Shown piece after piece: positions 1 through 11,929 of a DNA stretch of 64,000 nucleotides. The notes under the pieces are model-generated. The model was not told the origin of the DNA. It worked only from the letters and a program-made list of their open reading frames with translations, and searched no databases. The first letter of the stretch is position 1. Each line of letters opens with the position of its first letter. The translations under genes and the position numbers were made by a program. Source of the DNA: Enchytraeus crypticus (taxonomy: Eukaryota; Annelida; Clitellata; Enchytraeida; Enchytraeidae); contig CAJHZI010000885.1 of NCBI GenBank assembly GCA_905160935.1, positions 307,501-371,500 of the forward strand. Reading direction: 5' to 3'.

Positions 1-114
1 CAGGATATACGCAGAAATTCCTCCCAAAGAAGCTCCGTAAATTTCGTAGAGATATTTTTAGTTTTCTTAAAGTTATTGAGATTTCGCTATGGGATTATTT
101 TTTTGTTGCCCCAG

Positions 115-117
<3 letters not shown>

Positions 118-175
<58 letters not shown>

Positions 176-197
176 TTATATAGATATATATATACGT

Positions 198-254
<57 letters not shown>

Positions 255-272
255 CATATGCAGTATATACAG

Positions 273-308
<36 letters not shown>

Positions 309-397
309 CTGTATATATATACAATATATATATATACAGTATATATTGTATATATATTATATATATATATATATTGTATATTGTATATATATATATA

Positions 398-443
<46 letters not shown>

Positions 444-498
444 ATATATATACAATATATATATACATGTATATATATATACATGTATATATAAATTC
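118..498. repeat. TA-dinucleotide microsatellite
   Basis: About 380 bases of nearly pure (TA)n with scattered G/C interruptions. All six frames give Tyr/Ile-rich open reading frames here. They come only from the TA period and are not genes. Confidence 0.97.
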
Positions 499-1455
499 AC
501 ACTGTTATGTATTTGGTGAATAAATATTATACATTATATTTTTAGACATACATATTTGAAGGTTATTACTTCCCCTCCACGCATTGTAATCTCGACAAGA
601 GTTTTACTTCTATCAGTAGATAACTCTGAAGACGCCCTCTATTCAACGCATGCTGCATGTTGCATTCAATAAGCTGCTACATTTGTGTCGACGACGTCAA
701 AGCAAAGAAAGTTTCCGAAGCAGCCAAGCATTTACATCTATTTAGTCAGCGTGGAAAGAATTAAGTCTGTTCTATTCAATGAACGCAATTCAGAATGCAA
801 ATTTACCATCAACTTTAGTGTGCAACTCCCGCGTTTTAGTGAATCATACGTGGGCCGGATTTAGATCATATAATATATTAACTCTGTGTAGTCTAGTTTA
901 TAGTTTAGTAATTAAACATCCTATTGGTTGAGTACCCAACCTGTTGTATATTCATAAGAACAGCCTATTTATTGCGTATCCAACATAAGGTATCATCAGA
1001 AGTGGCGTACCAATTTAGAGCAGTCGACAATTTACGAAAGATTTCAATAAAGATGTCATCATGAGAGTAACGCAGAATAAGGTTGAAACTACACAATATA
1101 ACTTTCTCTCTCTGATTAACTTTTAATAACTTAATTAATCGCTTACTTCCTCTCTTTCCCTCTCTTTCCCTCTCTTCTCAGATTAATTATCGAGATAATT
1201 TCACTGATTGGATTGAGGGTTAGGGATAAGTGCATACGGGCCGTGAGGCCAAGAGCCCAAAAGAGGATTCTACTGTAGTCTGGATTTTTCAGATGATTCC
1301 TATTGCCTTCTTCAAATTATATCTTAGAAGAAATGCTGACATCTTGCCAGCTATAAGTTACACATATGTAAGCCGTATATGTTAGAATTTTAGGAGTTTG
1401 GCGTATTGACCATTGTTGGGCTGACATTTGGACTGAAAGCTTAATTTAGATCGCA
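499..1455. other. unassigned non-coding stretch
   Basis: Unique-looking AT-rich sequence with no exon-like open frame or recognised family. It holds a short pyrimidine-rich tract near 1148-1180. I see nothing else in it. Confidence 0.5.
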
Positions 1456-1458
1456 TAT

Positions 1459-1503
1459 GACATCGCTTTCGAGTGAGGTAACCGACGTTAACATCAGCTT
1501 TAG
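1459..1503 (+). mobile_element. SINE family A, 3' fragment
   Basis: Contains the family-A tail 'ATCGCTTTCGAGTGAGG' followed by 'GACGTTAAC', as in the longer copies at 10250 and 45652. The tRNA-like head is missing, so it is a 5'-truncated copy. Confidence 0.7.
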
Positions 1504-1529
1504 AGATGGGAATTTTATGAATTTCCAGA

Positions 1530-1665
1530 GTTCGAGTTCGGTTCGGTTGGTTAAAAATGAAAGTTCGGTTCAGTTCGAGTTCGGTTCTAGCAAGGGTTCG
1601 GGTTCGGTTCGGGTTCGGCTTGCTTTCCAACTCGCAAGAGTTCGATTCGAGTTCGAAATGGTTTG
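1530..1665 (+). repeat. degenerate TTCGG/TTCGAG short tandem repeat
   Basis: Runs of TTCGG, TTCGAG and TTCGGG form an imperfect 5-6 bp tandem repeat. It is open in two frames, but only because of its period. Confidence 0.85.
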
Positions 1666-2300
1666 GTTTGGATAATGTTGCAATTGCTTAACATTACTTA
1701 TAATAATCATGGTTATGACAAACATGTTTAAAATGGTTTGTGTTAAATATGCTTAAAAATTCATTAAGTCCTAAGAGCTGCCACATTTTTTCACCTGGGT
1801 AAAAGTATGACAATGAAAAAAGGAGAGAAGTGATATTTATTCCTGCGCATTTCTTAAAATATTGTAAGTTGACCGACAAATGTTCATAATATAGATATTT
1901 AGCTTTATTATTGTATCTGAAATATTCTCCCTGATTATAACGAGCAATTAGAATGCTTCATCAATTTTTAATCTTTTTTTGTCACTATAGGCCTATAGGC
2001 CTATATTAGATACGTTTATAATTAAGTGTAAATGTCTTGGCTAAAATTTGATCCGATATTTCAGAGACAAAATGCAATTTAGTAACATAAAAATGTCAAA
2101 TAAAGATGATTTGTTAAAACACGTGTACTTCCTTATAAAAATAAACATAATATACGCCGTTTGCTATCAACTGACCAGTAATAAGCTTCATAATTTACCT
2201 TAGGGTTGCAAATTTGAAACTCTCAGTTCAATTATGAAGTTACGAAAATACATGTAGTTATGAAATTATTGCATTGCTAGAATGCACAATTATTTAATCC
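1666..2300. other. unassigned non-coding stretch
   Basis: AT-rich sequence without a supportable gene. Two overlapping TAGGCCTA palindromes lie near 1988-2003. Confidence 0.5.
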
Positions 2301-2302
2301 AG

Positions 2303-2337
2303 ATAGTCTTAACACATGTAGAATGTGTTAAGACTAT
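2303..2337. repeat. perfect 15-bp-arm hairpin
   Basis: Arms 2303-2317 and 2323-2337 are exact reverse complements around a 5-base loop (GTAGA). Confidence 0.9.
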
Positions 2338-2339
2338 AT

Positions 2340-2415
2340 GTACTCTGGTGTAGTGATTAAGATGGCGTTAATGGTGGAGTATTGCCTAGGCGAGGAACCG
2401 GACGTTAAATTCTTA
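2340..2415 (+). mobile_element. SINE-like fragment with shared GACGTTAAA tail
   Basis: Ends in 'GAGGAACCGGACGTTAAAT', the tail motif of the family-B copies at 31.3 and 54.7 kb. The head is diverged. Confidence 0.5.
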
Positions 2416-2707
2416 CTGATTGATTGATTGATTTGTCGTGAGTGATTTGATGACAGTTGCAGCAATCTCCTAAATTTAGAGAAAGACAGCGTTTAACGTG
2501 TTCACTAAAGCCTCAAGCAGGATTCAATAGTCAAGAATTTAAGATATCTCAATAAAACTGCTGACATCTCTCGAATAAAACAGTTAATGTTTAACCAATA
2601 ATTCGTCTTCTGATTTGCTTGTGTGAAACATAACATGATGATGGTCTTATGTACCTTACATAGTTATGTAATATGTACATTGAACTTGCCACTAGGTAGT
2701 GCACTGA

Positions 2708-2735
2708 AGAGAGAGAGAGAGAGAGAGAGAGAAAT

Positions 2736-2766
<31 letters not shown>

Positions 2767-2770
2767 GAGA
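2708..2770. repeat. (GA)n microsatellite
   Basis: An interrupted GA/GAGATA tract. Confidence 0.95.
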
Positions 2771-3047
2771 AAACTTATTTCACTACTAGTGAGTCTAGTA
2801 ATTTACAATTTCGCGTACATAAGACATCTCTCGACAAAACGAGAAATTTAAAAATGGAGCAATCGAGAACTGCGCGTGATTGTGTAGGAGCGACGCACAG
2901 ATTAGTCAAATACCTGAATGAACTTGCAGAGGTTTAGTCATATGTCACGATCGAGGCCAATGGGAGGAAACCTGCATTGTTCACAGCTCTTCTAAACTAT
3001 CATGTTCTTGTTGGTATCAATCCTGGAGGCGAGCCGTAATACGGTAT

Positions 3048-3247
3048 TAGATTGATTGGTTAATTGATTGATTGATCAACTAATTAATTGATTGATTAAT
3101 TAACTGATCGATTGATTGATCGACTAATTAATTTATTGATTGATCGACTAATTAATTGATTGATTCATCGACTGATTAATTGATTGATTGACTAATTCAT
3201 TGATCGATCGACTAATTAATTGATTGATGGGCTGATCGATTGATTGA
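3048..3247. repeat. (ATTG)n/(ATTA) microsatellite
   Basis: Tandem GATTGATT/AATTAATT tetranucleotides with periodic CGACTAATTA interruptions suggesting a 32-40 bp secondary period. Confidence 0.93.
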
Positions 3248-3594
3248 CATAGATTACTGAGGTATTTGTACGAAACAGAAGATACTCCTCGAAAACAAAG
3301 GAAAATTACTGCAGACTCGCAGGAGTCACAGCTTCAAATCTAAATAGCAATCTGTGGTAAGTTATCACTGCTTAGATAAGTCTTAAAGCATCAACACGTC
3401 CACATTTCAACAATATTGAGATTACCAATATGGCAGACACTAATATAGGATTAAATAACATCAACTACAAATAACACCAGAAATAAATAAACAGCACAGC
3501 GGCTTAAATAAGAAGATAAGTACATAGCACAGAAAATAAAAGAAGAAATAAATGGCATCAGTCACACACAAACTATGAACAAATATGAAATATG

Positions 3595-4466
3595 AGCAGT
3601 AATAAAATGATGAATAAATAACCAGAGGAATAAATAAAATGATGAATAAATAACAAGAGGAATAAATAAAATGATGAATAAATAAAATGATGAATAAATA
3701 ACCAGAGGAATAAATAAAATGATGAATAAATAAAATGATGAATAAATAACAAGAGGAATACATAAAATGATGAATAAATAAAATGATGAATAAATAACAA
3801 GAGGAATAACTAAAATGATGAACAAATAACAAGAAGAATAAATAAAATGATGAATAAATAACAAGAGGAATAAATAAAATGATGAACAAATAACAAGAAG
3901 AATAAATAAAATGATGAGTAAATAACAAGAGGAATAAATAAAATGATGACTAAATAACAAGAAGAATAAATAAAATGATGAATAAATAACAAGAGGAATA
4001 AAATGATGAATAAATAACAAGAGAAATAAGTAAAATGATGAATAAATAACAAGAAGAATAAATAAAATGATGAATAAATAACAAGAGGAATAAATAAAAT
4101 GATGAATAAATAAAATGATGAATAAATAACCAGAGGAATAAATAAAATGATGAATAAATAAAATGATGAATAAATAACCAGAGGAATAAATAAAATGATG
4201 AATAAGTAAAATGATGAACAAATAACAAGAAGAATAAATAAAATGATGAGTAAATAACAAGAGGAATAAATAGAATGATGACTAAATAACAAGAAGAATA
4301 AATAAAATGATGAATAAATAACAAGAGGAATAAAATGATGAATAAATAACAAGAGAAATAAGTAAAATGATGAATAAATAACAAGAAGAATAAATAAAAT
4401 GATGAATAAATAAAATGATGAATAAATAACAAGAGGAATAAATAAAATGATTAATAACATTATCAT
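3595..4466. repeat. minisatellite, AATAAATAA-type mosaic units
   Basis: About 870 bases built from a small set of modules (AATAAATAACAAGAGG, AATAAATAAAATGATG and single-base variants) in varying order. The long Phe/Ile/Leu/Tyr-rich minus-strand frames across it are by-products of the repeat and not proteins. Confidence 0.97.
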
Positions 4467-4840
4467 TAAATAAAATGATCAATAAGTAACAGGAAGAATA
4501 AATAACAGGAATAATAAATAACAGGAATAATAAATAACAGGAAGAATAAATAACAGGAAGAATAAATAACAGGAAGAATAAATAACAGAAAGAATAAATA
4601 ACAGGCAGAATAAATAACAATAAGAATAAATAGCAGGAATAATAAATAACAGGAAGAATAAATAACAGGAAGAATAAATAACAGGAAGAATAAATAACAG
4701 AAAGAATAAATAACAGGCAGAATAAATAACAATAAGAATAAATAACAGAAAGAATAAATGACAGGAAGAATGAATAACTGGAAGAATAAATAACAGAAAG
4801 AATAAATAACAGGAAGAATAAATAATACGAGAGGAATGCG
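4467..4840. repeat. 16-bp minisatellite (AATAAATAACAGGAAG)
   Basis: More than 20 tandem copies of a 16-bp unit related to the preceding array but carrying CAGGAAG instead of CAAGAGG. The shared first nine bases suggest one array evolved from the other. Confidence 0.96.
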
Positions 4841-5323
4841 TGAAATAAATAACATCTGTAGTAGCAGCCATAGGACATGATACACTGCTTCAGTTAATGC
4901 CAGTTATTTTGAAAGAACATCATATGAAATTTATAGCAGAAAATCCGAGAAAGTTCAGTTAATATGAAAATATGAAATTATACAGAGTTAAATACATAGC
5001 TTCAGGTATTTTCAGAATGCATCGTGAGCCGAGGATACTGAAATTATCAATGATATATTAGATATATCATTGATATATCCTTTACAATCAGGATAGGCCT
5101 TGTACCATCGGGATATAGGCCTAGACCTATACACCTAGGTCTAATTATCTGCTACCTCAGTACTGGATTTTCTAATGAGTTAAACTTTCAAATCTGCTCA
5201 GTTATTGTTAAATCGGGGATTTTTTTAATCAAAAATAGATCGATAAAAATAACCTGAATTTAGAGATGAGGCCTAAATGTTATCCAAACACACCATGGTT
5301 ACGTCGGTACAAACTTAACGATC

Positions 5324-5765
5324 ATGTCTCTGTCCTTATGTCTCTCTGTCACTCTGTCTCTCTATCACTATGTCTCTCTGTCACTCTGTCTCCCTATCAC
5401 TCTGTCTCTCTATCACTATGTCTCTCTATCACTATGTCTCTCTGTCACTCTGTCTCTCTATCACTATGTCTCTCTATCACTCTGTCTCTCTGTCACTCTG
5501 TCTCTCTATCACTCTGTCTCTCTATCACTCTGTCTCTCTATCACTATGTCTCTCTATCACTCTGTCTCTCTGTCACTCTTTCTCTCTATCACTATGTCTC
5601 TCTATCACTATCTCTCTATCACTATGTCTCTCTATCACTATGTCTCTCTATCACTCTGTCTCTATGTCACTCTTTCTCTCTATCACTATGTCTCTCTATC
5701 ACTGTCTCTCTATCACTATGTCTCTCTATCACTCTCTCTCTCTCTGTCACTCTGTCTCTCTGTCA
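5324..5765. repeat. 16-bp minisatellite (TCTCTCTATCACTATG / TCTCTCTGTCACTCTG)
   Basis: About 27 tandem units in two main variants that alternate irregularly. Open frames rich in Ser/Leu/Tyr are repeat artefacts. Confidence 0.97.
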
Positions 5766-5878
5766 CAACTGACTAGCATTGTGTTAGAGTTTAAAGCTCT
5801 CCGATAGAAACAAAAATAAATATCGTGTTAAAAGTTCCACAGGCATAATCATTGGCTAACAAAGCTAAATTCTTCAAA

Positions 5879-5988
5879 CAGCTGGTAAAGCTAATGTTAA
5901 AGTCAGTTTCCTCACTCGAAAGCTACATCAGTGACGTGCTAGCTCAGTATTTGGACCCAGCAACTACTGATCCGCAGTCGAATATGAC
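5879..5988 (-). mobile_element. SINE family A, diverged copy
   Basis: The reverse complement matches the family-A tail ('GTCAGTTTCCTCACTCGAAAGC' region) and the 'ACTGATCCGCAGTCGA' part of the tRNA-like head. It lies just downstream of the GCNT stop codon. Confidence 0.75.
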
Positions 5989-6011
5989 TATGTAAATATA
6001 TAATTATATTA

Positions 6012-7385
6012 TTAAATATGATTCCAGGTGAATTCAAACTGCGTGTAGTATGAGATGTTAACGAATCTTTTTCCACTCAGTTCTTCCAGTGTCCTGTTGC
6101 ACATCAATTCTTCCATGCACGCATACGCCACCGGATCATAATCCAAGTTAAACTTGTTCACGAACAATTCCAATCTGCCTGAGAGCAGCTTCAAGTCACC
6201 TACGGCAAGCACGCAAACAGACCTAACGTATTTTCCCGCACATGGTAAATCCACCGCATCAAGCCAGTTCTTGAATCGAGCCAAGAACGGATACTCAGGC
6301 CTTTTCGAGTTCGGATATCCCAAATAAGCTCCTGGAACGCCGAGTCTGGGACTGTGGTTAAGCGCAGAGAAGAAGGTTTCGTCGGGTTCCTCGGTTTTGG
6401 CAACCCATTCCAGAAACTTGAGCGCTGTGGAGTTGGTCAGGGCGTATTCTATGAAGGCTCTCTTGGCGACGATATGTACTGCGCCCTTTGTGATGAGTAT
6501 ACCAGGGACTGGCACCTCCCCCGCGTTCATGTAACGATCTCTATTTCCATGATTGAGAATCCCTTCGATACTGTTTGATCCGTTCAACGCCTTGATTATC
6601 TTCACAATTCCCATACTTGTCTGAAGGGGAAATTCCTGACCGGTAAGATTGATCAGGTATTTCCAGTTCTTGTATTTAAGCAGCTCTCTCATGCAGAGAA
6701 GCTCTGCCTGTAGTGAGGAGAATTTGGTGTACTCTACGTCTATCTGTTCCTCTGGGGTGAAGATGTTGTTGAAGCAGTTAATGATGGCGGTCACTGCCTG
6801 CTGCACAGATATATCTGAGGACTTATCGACGTGCACGCAGTAGAGATTCTGTGGTCGATAGACGGCGCGCAGCAGTCTCTCAAACAACTCCACTTCCTTG
6901 TAGACCATGATCGAGTAGGCGAGTGGAAACTCCTCCTCCTCCTCAGTTAGAGGTTTCAGAACATAGCCTCTCTGGGTTTTGAACTCTGAACAGTAGCGAT
7001 CGTTTCGTTGTGATAATTCAACGAATGCTGTCAGATTGAGATTATAATGCGGCAGATTCTGAAGGGAGTTTTTCTTTGATTTATACTCCTCCATGTCACC
7101 GCTGAAGAGCCGAGCACAGCTAAGCTCCTTCACCTTGGAACACTCTACCGCCGGAGCCACCACTAAAGGTGCTTTGGGAGTAGAAGATAGACGGATGGAC
7201 GAGGAATTGAACCTGGCCCGCAGGGTTCTAGTGTCATGTGGAATGACGTCTGAGCTACTTCTCGACCACTGAGCTTCCAGGCTGGTGTAGACGGTCAGGC
7301 GGTAGAGGATGACGCTGAAGATGACCAGAGAGAGGAGGGTGTTTGATCGTCGAAGTCTTGGGCAAGAGGTCAACAAGTGCGCCAT
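6012..7385 (-). CDS. GCNT: core-2/I-branching beta-1,6-N-acetylglucosaminyltransferase (GT14)
   Basis: A single open frame of 457 codons. Known family role: type II Golgi enzymes that add GlcNAc in beta-1,6 linkage from UDP-GlcNAc to core-1 O-glycans or poly-LacNAc. Visible support: a short basic cytoplasmic tail, one hydrophobic anchor at about residues 15-34, a Ser/Thr-rich stem, then the GT14 domain from about residue 153 (FPLAYSIMVYKEVELFERLL, a typical domain opening), with YCVHVDKSS, WKYLINLTGQEFPL, EPDETFF near 333-339 (the Glu at 336 matches the catalytic Glu of the SPDE motif) and KYVRSVCVLAVGDL. Several N-X-S/T sites are present. Vertebrate members are about 400-450 residues and usually have an intronless coding region, as here. 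The start is the first Met of the frame and precedes the anchor. I cannot say which paralogue (GCNT1, 3 or 4) it corresponds to. Confidence 0.93.
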   Translation of the reverse strand: MAHLLTSCPRLRRSNTLLSLVIFSVILYRLTVYTSLEAQWSRSSSDVIPHDTRTLRARFNSSSIRLSSTPKAPLVVAPAVECSKVKELSCARLFSGDMEEYKSKKNSLQNLPHYNLNLTAFVELSQRNDRYCSEFKTQRGYVLKPLTEEEEEFPLAYSIMVYKEVELFERLLRAVYRPQNLYCVHVDKSSDISVQQAVTAIINCFNNIFTPEEQIDVEYTKFSSLQAELLCMRELLKYKNWKYLINLTGQEFPLQTSMGIVKIIKALNGSNSIEGILNHGNRDRYMNAGEVPVPGILITKGAVHIVAKRAFIEYALTNSTALKFLEWVAKTEEPDETFFSALNHSPRLGVPGAYLGYPNSKRPEYPFLARFKNWLDAVDLPCAGKYVRSVCVLAVGDLKLLSGRLELFVNKFNLDYDPVAYACMEELMCNRTLEELSGKRFVNISYYTQFEFTWNHI

Positions 7386-7950
7386 CTCTCGTCACATCAA
7401 CAGCAGTGAATGATGATGATGATGATCCCATTCGTCGAAATCTATCACATAAAATCAGAATAAGGTTTAATTCAATCATTTCTGTTACATCCTTATACAG
7501 GAGTACGAGTAAAATAAGTGAAATTGGGCAAAATGATCAGATGTCGCTGAAATATGCCCCGAAAATAACAACTAAACAGCATCTAAAAGCAAATTAAAAC
7601 TTAGCAAAACTTATACATGTATATAGTGTGTAGCCTTCATGGACAAGTAAGCTATAGTTATATACTTACATGTATAAAGCGCTATACTTAGAGTATAATA
7701 TAATAGGCTTAGAGCTATACATTCATATTATTTGATGAAATAACACAGTAAATAAGTTTTTACATGCGAGATCTTACAGCTAGATTTAACGCTATATGCA
7801 GGCCTACACCCTTCAATTATAGCAGCTTAACACGGTAGGCCAAAAATAGTAAAATACGGTATTCTTAGCCTATAAATATATTAACAAGTGTTAAATCAAG
7901 TAATTGCTGAAAAATATAATTTGACAGTAGGAAGGCTCCATCGAGTTCAA
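7386..7950. other. GCNT upstream region
   Basis: Non-coding sequence immediately 5' of GCNT. It probably holds the 5' UTR and promoter, but I see no diagnostic TATA box or initiator. A short ATG/GATGAT run lies at about 7409-7425. Confidence 0.4.
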
Positions 7951-7952
7951 CC

Positions 7953-8112
7953 CAATAAATTTAGCTATAATAGCAGACAACAAAAACAATTAACAACAAC
8001 AATTAGAGTGCTACATTCATCAATGACAACATCGAGCACTATTGAGACAAAATCAAGCCGGCGAGCAAAAAGAAGGTCCAAAAACGGTGCAAATTCCAAA
8101 ATCCAGAGATTC
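7953..8112 (-). mobile_element. dispersed repeat family C
   Basis: Shares a block of about 130 bases with copies at 10.96, 23.1, 32.1, 34.66 and 34.98 kb, including 'CAATGACAACATCGAGCAC' and 'AAATCAAGCCGGCGAGCAAA'. In element orientation it ends in a GTT/ATT-rich tail, as SINE- or LINE-type retroposons do. Confidence 0.85.
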
Positions 8113-8880
8113 AGTAGACCTAACATAACACAGTAGGCCTAAATAAGTAGATAAATAAATAGATATCTATACCACTTCTGACATTTTTTACTTAGTTTTT
8201 CTATTCAAAATATTTATTTATTTTTAATAGAATTTGTAAAATAAGATTAACTAGAAACTCGGTGATGAGTAGATGTAAATAGACCAACCGGACATTTTCA
8301 TATATACAGTACATGAGCTGAGCTATTCAAACTTTTGCGGCAATTCAAAAGAAAACGTTTATGTAGAGTGTAACTTGGCGCTATGGCAAACAGGTACTTA
8401 TATTATTAGAGGTACAGAACGACTGACAATATTAACAATGAACTCCCATAGAGACGATAGAGGCCTGACGTTATCGTTATACATTGTATGTGAACTATAA
8501 CCATTCACGTAGTGCTAGATGGCATTTAATGCCGTCATAAGTTACATACATTGTCGTTCTACGGAACCCAGAGTATTAGATTTCTATACCACAGCAACAG
8601 CGAAAGTACTCAGACTATACCAGCAGTCAAACAGCATCAAACCTTACTCACGATTTATTACTCTATCATTCACTTGCTGATATAAAGAAATACCGATCTA
8701 AACATAGATACGTAGGCCTTTAGTTAAAAAAACTGCACAATAATGCGTTGGTTTGTAGGAGAGGCTCTAAGCTAAGTCTAAACGATCAAGCAATACATGT
8801 ATATGCCGACTCCCTACCTATAAAAATGTTTTATCGTGGGTTCACAAATATGCAATACACCTCCCGTTAAATCTTTGTCT
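8113..8880. other. unassigned non-coding stretch
   Basis: AT-rich sequence with no convincing exon. One TAGGCCTA lies near 8134. Confidence 0.5.
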
Positions 8881-8883
8881 AAA

Positions 8884-9172
8884 TCCCTTCAACTCAGCTC
8901 ATTCTATAAATCAATCACTCAATCACCTACTCAATCAATCAATCACTTGATTAATCACTCAATCATTCACTGAATCACTCACTAAATAAATCAATCAATC
9001 AATAACTCACTTAATTACTCAATCAATCACTTAATCATTCACTCAATCATTCACTCAATCAATCACTCAATCATCCATCCACTCAATCACTCACTCAATC
9101 ATCCACTCAATCACTGAAACTATCATTCAATCAATCAATCATTCCCTAAATCAATCAATCAATCACTCCACT
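8884..9172. repeat. (AATC)n/(ACTC)n microsatellite
   Basis: Tandem TCAATCAC/TCAATCAA tetranucleotide array, the same motif class that recurs in many introns of the window. Confidence 0.95.
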
Positions 9173-9319
9173 GCCAGGCTCTGGTAACTATTTGTTAGTT
9201 AATGCCTATTCAACCAATAGATCCTCGCAAACCAGCTTATCAGAAAATCACATTACAGAAAATTGTAGTTCTTGAATGTTTTTGTCTTGAATTTGATATT
9301 TACGATTCTTTAGAATTCT

Positions 9320-9655
9320 TACAGGCAGTGTAAGTGTAAGATTACAGGCAGTGTAAGTGTAAGATTACAGGCAGTGTAAGTGTAAGATTACAGGCAGTGT
9401 AAGTGTAAGATTACAGACAGTGTAAGTGTAAGATTACAGGCAGTGTAAGTGTAAGATTACAGGTAGTGTAAGTGTAAGATTACAGGTAGTGTAAGTGTAA
9501 CATTACAGGTAGTGTAAGTGTAGGATTACAGGCAGTGTAAGTGTAAGATTACAGGTAGTGTAAGTGTAAGGTTACAGGTAGTGTAAGTGTAAGATTACAG
9601 ATAATGTAAATGTAAGATTACAGGTAATGTAGATGCGAGCTTACAGGCAGTGAAA
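9320..9655. repeat. 23-bp minisatellite
   Basis: About 14 tandem copies of a 23-bp unit (GATTACAGGCAGTGTAAGTG plus TAA). The first eight are nearly identical and the right-hand copies are increasingly degenerate, the usual picture of an array decaying at one edge. Confidence 0.97.
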
Positions 9656-10245
9656 ATATAAGATTAAATATAAGTGTAAAAGTGAAATGAGAGGAAAGGA
9701 AAAAAAATAATTGAATATAGACAGCCCTATAACTTTATAACGGGATCAATAGAGACAATATTCCTTCTGTAATTTTAATAATTATAGAATTCGCTCTATC
9801 TCTCTCTGTCACTTTTTCTGGAATCTGACAGGTCTAAAGTAAAGATTTCTAACAGACTAACACTACAGTCTACTAACATGCTAACATTCTATTATTCCAC
9901 AGAGTTAACTCATCCATAACAAAACGCTACACCTTTTGTAGGCCTACTTTAGCTATTTGCTTTAAAATTATAAAATGGTTTCTTAAATTCTTTTCTTCAT
10001 CAGTTCTTGCTTCATTTTACTCCCGCAAAAACTTGCAGTTTTCGGTGGATCTATAAATTCGGAATATTCCTAGATTGAACTAGTGCGTAGGCATAGGCTA
10101 ACTATGTTAACTATTGGTTTCACATTTGGTTTTTGAGAGCGAAAACTAACAAAGAATCTAAAAAGTAACTGGTAAATGAACAGATCGTCTCACATCCAAA
10201 AATGGCTGATCAACGCTATCTCTCTCACTAGATCTCACTAGTATT
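9656..10245. other. unassigned non-coding stretch
   Basis: No gene or repeat family recognised. One TAGGCCTA lies near 9943. Confidence 0.5.
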
Positions 10246-10249
10246 CGCC

Positions 10250-10393
10250 ACTGGCTGGAGCCAGTGGCGAAGTCTGTAAGATATTCGACCGCGGATCAGT
10301 AGGTGCGGGTTCCAATCCTGGGCTCGCCCGTCACTGACATCGCTTTCGAGTGAGGAAACTGACGTTAACCTTAGCTTTACCAGCTTTTTAGCT
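10250..10393 (+). mobile_element. SINE family A, near full-length, palindromic head
   Basis: A tRNA-derived SINE. It has a Pol III box-A-like 'TGGCGAAGTCTGTAAG' and a box-B-like 'GGGTTCCAATCC', then the family body and tail 'GAGGAAACTGACGTTAACC'. The left end is an inverted duplication of the head (TTCGCCACTGGC ... GCCAGTGGCGAA). Confidence 0.9.
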
Positions 10394-10962
10394 TTAGAAA
10401 AGCAAATGTGGAGATCCTTTAAATATGTGCCTAATGGCCTAAACTCATCTTCTAAATTTAAATAAAACTTTCAAAAACTAATTAGCATGCGTAACTGTTA
10501 GAATTTTGTATCTTATTAATTAAATAAGTACAAAAATCATATGAGTAAAAATGCTAACTTAAAGAACACTACACACTGAACTATTTTCAACGCAAAAACC
10601 CCGCCTTGATGTAACCATTGAACGATACAGAGATCATACTTACGCACCCAACACGACGATCTAAAATAACTCAATAGTGAATGTGCCAGGCACGTATTTA
10701 CAGTGTACGCTGGGAAAACTTGCCAAGCAGGTGTTTGTGGCGTCAACAACTCGGGTCGTAGATGGGCTTGTTTCTCGATGCATAGTGCGTTAGGAGCATA
10801 GCTACACATAGGGAGATACCATACAACACACACACACACACACGCTTATAACAACAGAGACTCATTGATAATATTAACAGGGGGTCCGGTTCTCACGAAT
10901 TTAAAATTCCATAATTGAGGCCCTACTAGGGTCTACATTTAAGTTTTATTTCACTAATCACT

Positions 10963-11105
10963 AACTTTGGACTGATTTTCTGGATTTTGGAATTCGCACC
11001 GTTTTTAGACCTTCTTTTTAATCGCCGGCTTGATTTTGTCTTAATAGTGCTCGATGTTGTCATTGATTACTGTAGCACTCTAATTCTTATTAATACTATT
11101 AGATA
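10963..11105 (+). mobile_element. dispersed repeat family C
   Basis: Reverse-complement match to the 7953 copy over 'TTTTGGAATTCGCACCG', 'CGCCGGCTTGATTTTGTC' and 'GTGCTCGATGTTGTCATTGA', ending in a TTATTAATACTATT-type tail. Confidence 0.85.
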
Positions 11106-11780
11106 TTAGTAGGATTGTACAGTCCTGTGAAGAAGTAACGCAAATACAAGACGATACATGAATGCAGTCCAACGAATAAAATAAAATAAAAAATTACACC
11201 AGACTCTATAGACCTAATGAGCTGTAGGTTTATTGCTCGTATCCAAACGGGACAGTCGGTATGAGGTTTTAATCAGATAGGTAGGCCTATTCCATATATC
11301 TCGATAACCTCCTGTTCACACAAAAATATTTCTGATTTATGGACCTTAAATAAAAATCGTCTCAGACTATGGTAGTAACTGAGAAAAAATAAAAATTTTT
11401 GACGGCAAGAAATTAAACAGTAAAACCAATCTCGTTCTTTCCAATAGCATACTCTTAACATCTTCAAATTAAAAACATTACATATGCCTAATGCAAGGCA
11501 TTTAACCATATTAAGCTGTTAATATTATTAATTATATTAATATTTATATAATTAACAAATCTTAAGCTTATCATGTTGCCTGAAGCACACTACTCGTGAA
11601 GACTTTGGTCAAGAATAGGTGACCACCTTTCCCCACTGTGCACCAATCACTTAGGTTTGTTTATGCCCCATGGAGAGCGCCCAGGGCGAATCGTTTAGCC
11701 TCTTGTAGATGTACGATAATAGCAATACTGTACAAAAAGCTTGACAAAGAACTGGAAATAAGCATCATAAGAGCAGCGCA
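11106..11780. other. unassigned non-coding stretch
   Basis: No supportable gene. Small open frames here lack any recognisable domain or splice context. Confidence 0.45.
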
Positions 11781-11782
11781 TA

Positions 11783-11915
11783 GACCAGTAAAGTATCCCA
11801 ATGATGATCTTATCAGCATAGACCATTAAAGTATCCCAATGATGATCTTATCAGCATAGACTAGTAAAGTAACCCAATGATGATCTTATCAGCATAGACC
11901 AGTAAAGAAACCAAT
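11783..11915. repeat. 38-bp minisatellite
   Basis: About 3.3 copies of a 38-bp unit beginning AGACCAGTAAAGTATCCCAA. Confidence 0.93.
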
Positions 11916-11929
11916 TGACGATTAGATTA

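Noticed and set aside
73-519. Tyr/Ile-rich open frames on both strands
   Set aside because: They lie in (TA)n, which is open in all frames; no composition or context of a gene.
3461-4885. Several 130-230 codon hydrophobic open frames resembling membrane proteins
   Set aside because: They are the translation of 16/32-bp minisatellite units in several frames at once, with no unique sequence.
5266-5807. Ser/Leu/Tyr/His repeat proteins in three frames
   Set aside because: Products of the 16-bp TCTCTCTATCACTATG array.
10250-10340. Possible functional tRNA gene
   Set aside because: Box A and B are present, but the sequence recurs at a dozen sites with a long common tail and no closing acceptor stem, so it is a SINE.
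10537-10839. 100-codon minus-strand open frame
   Set aside because: No recognisable domain, no splice signals in sensible places, and composition like the surrounding non-coding DNA.
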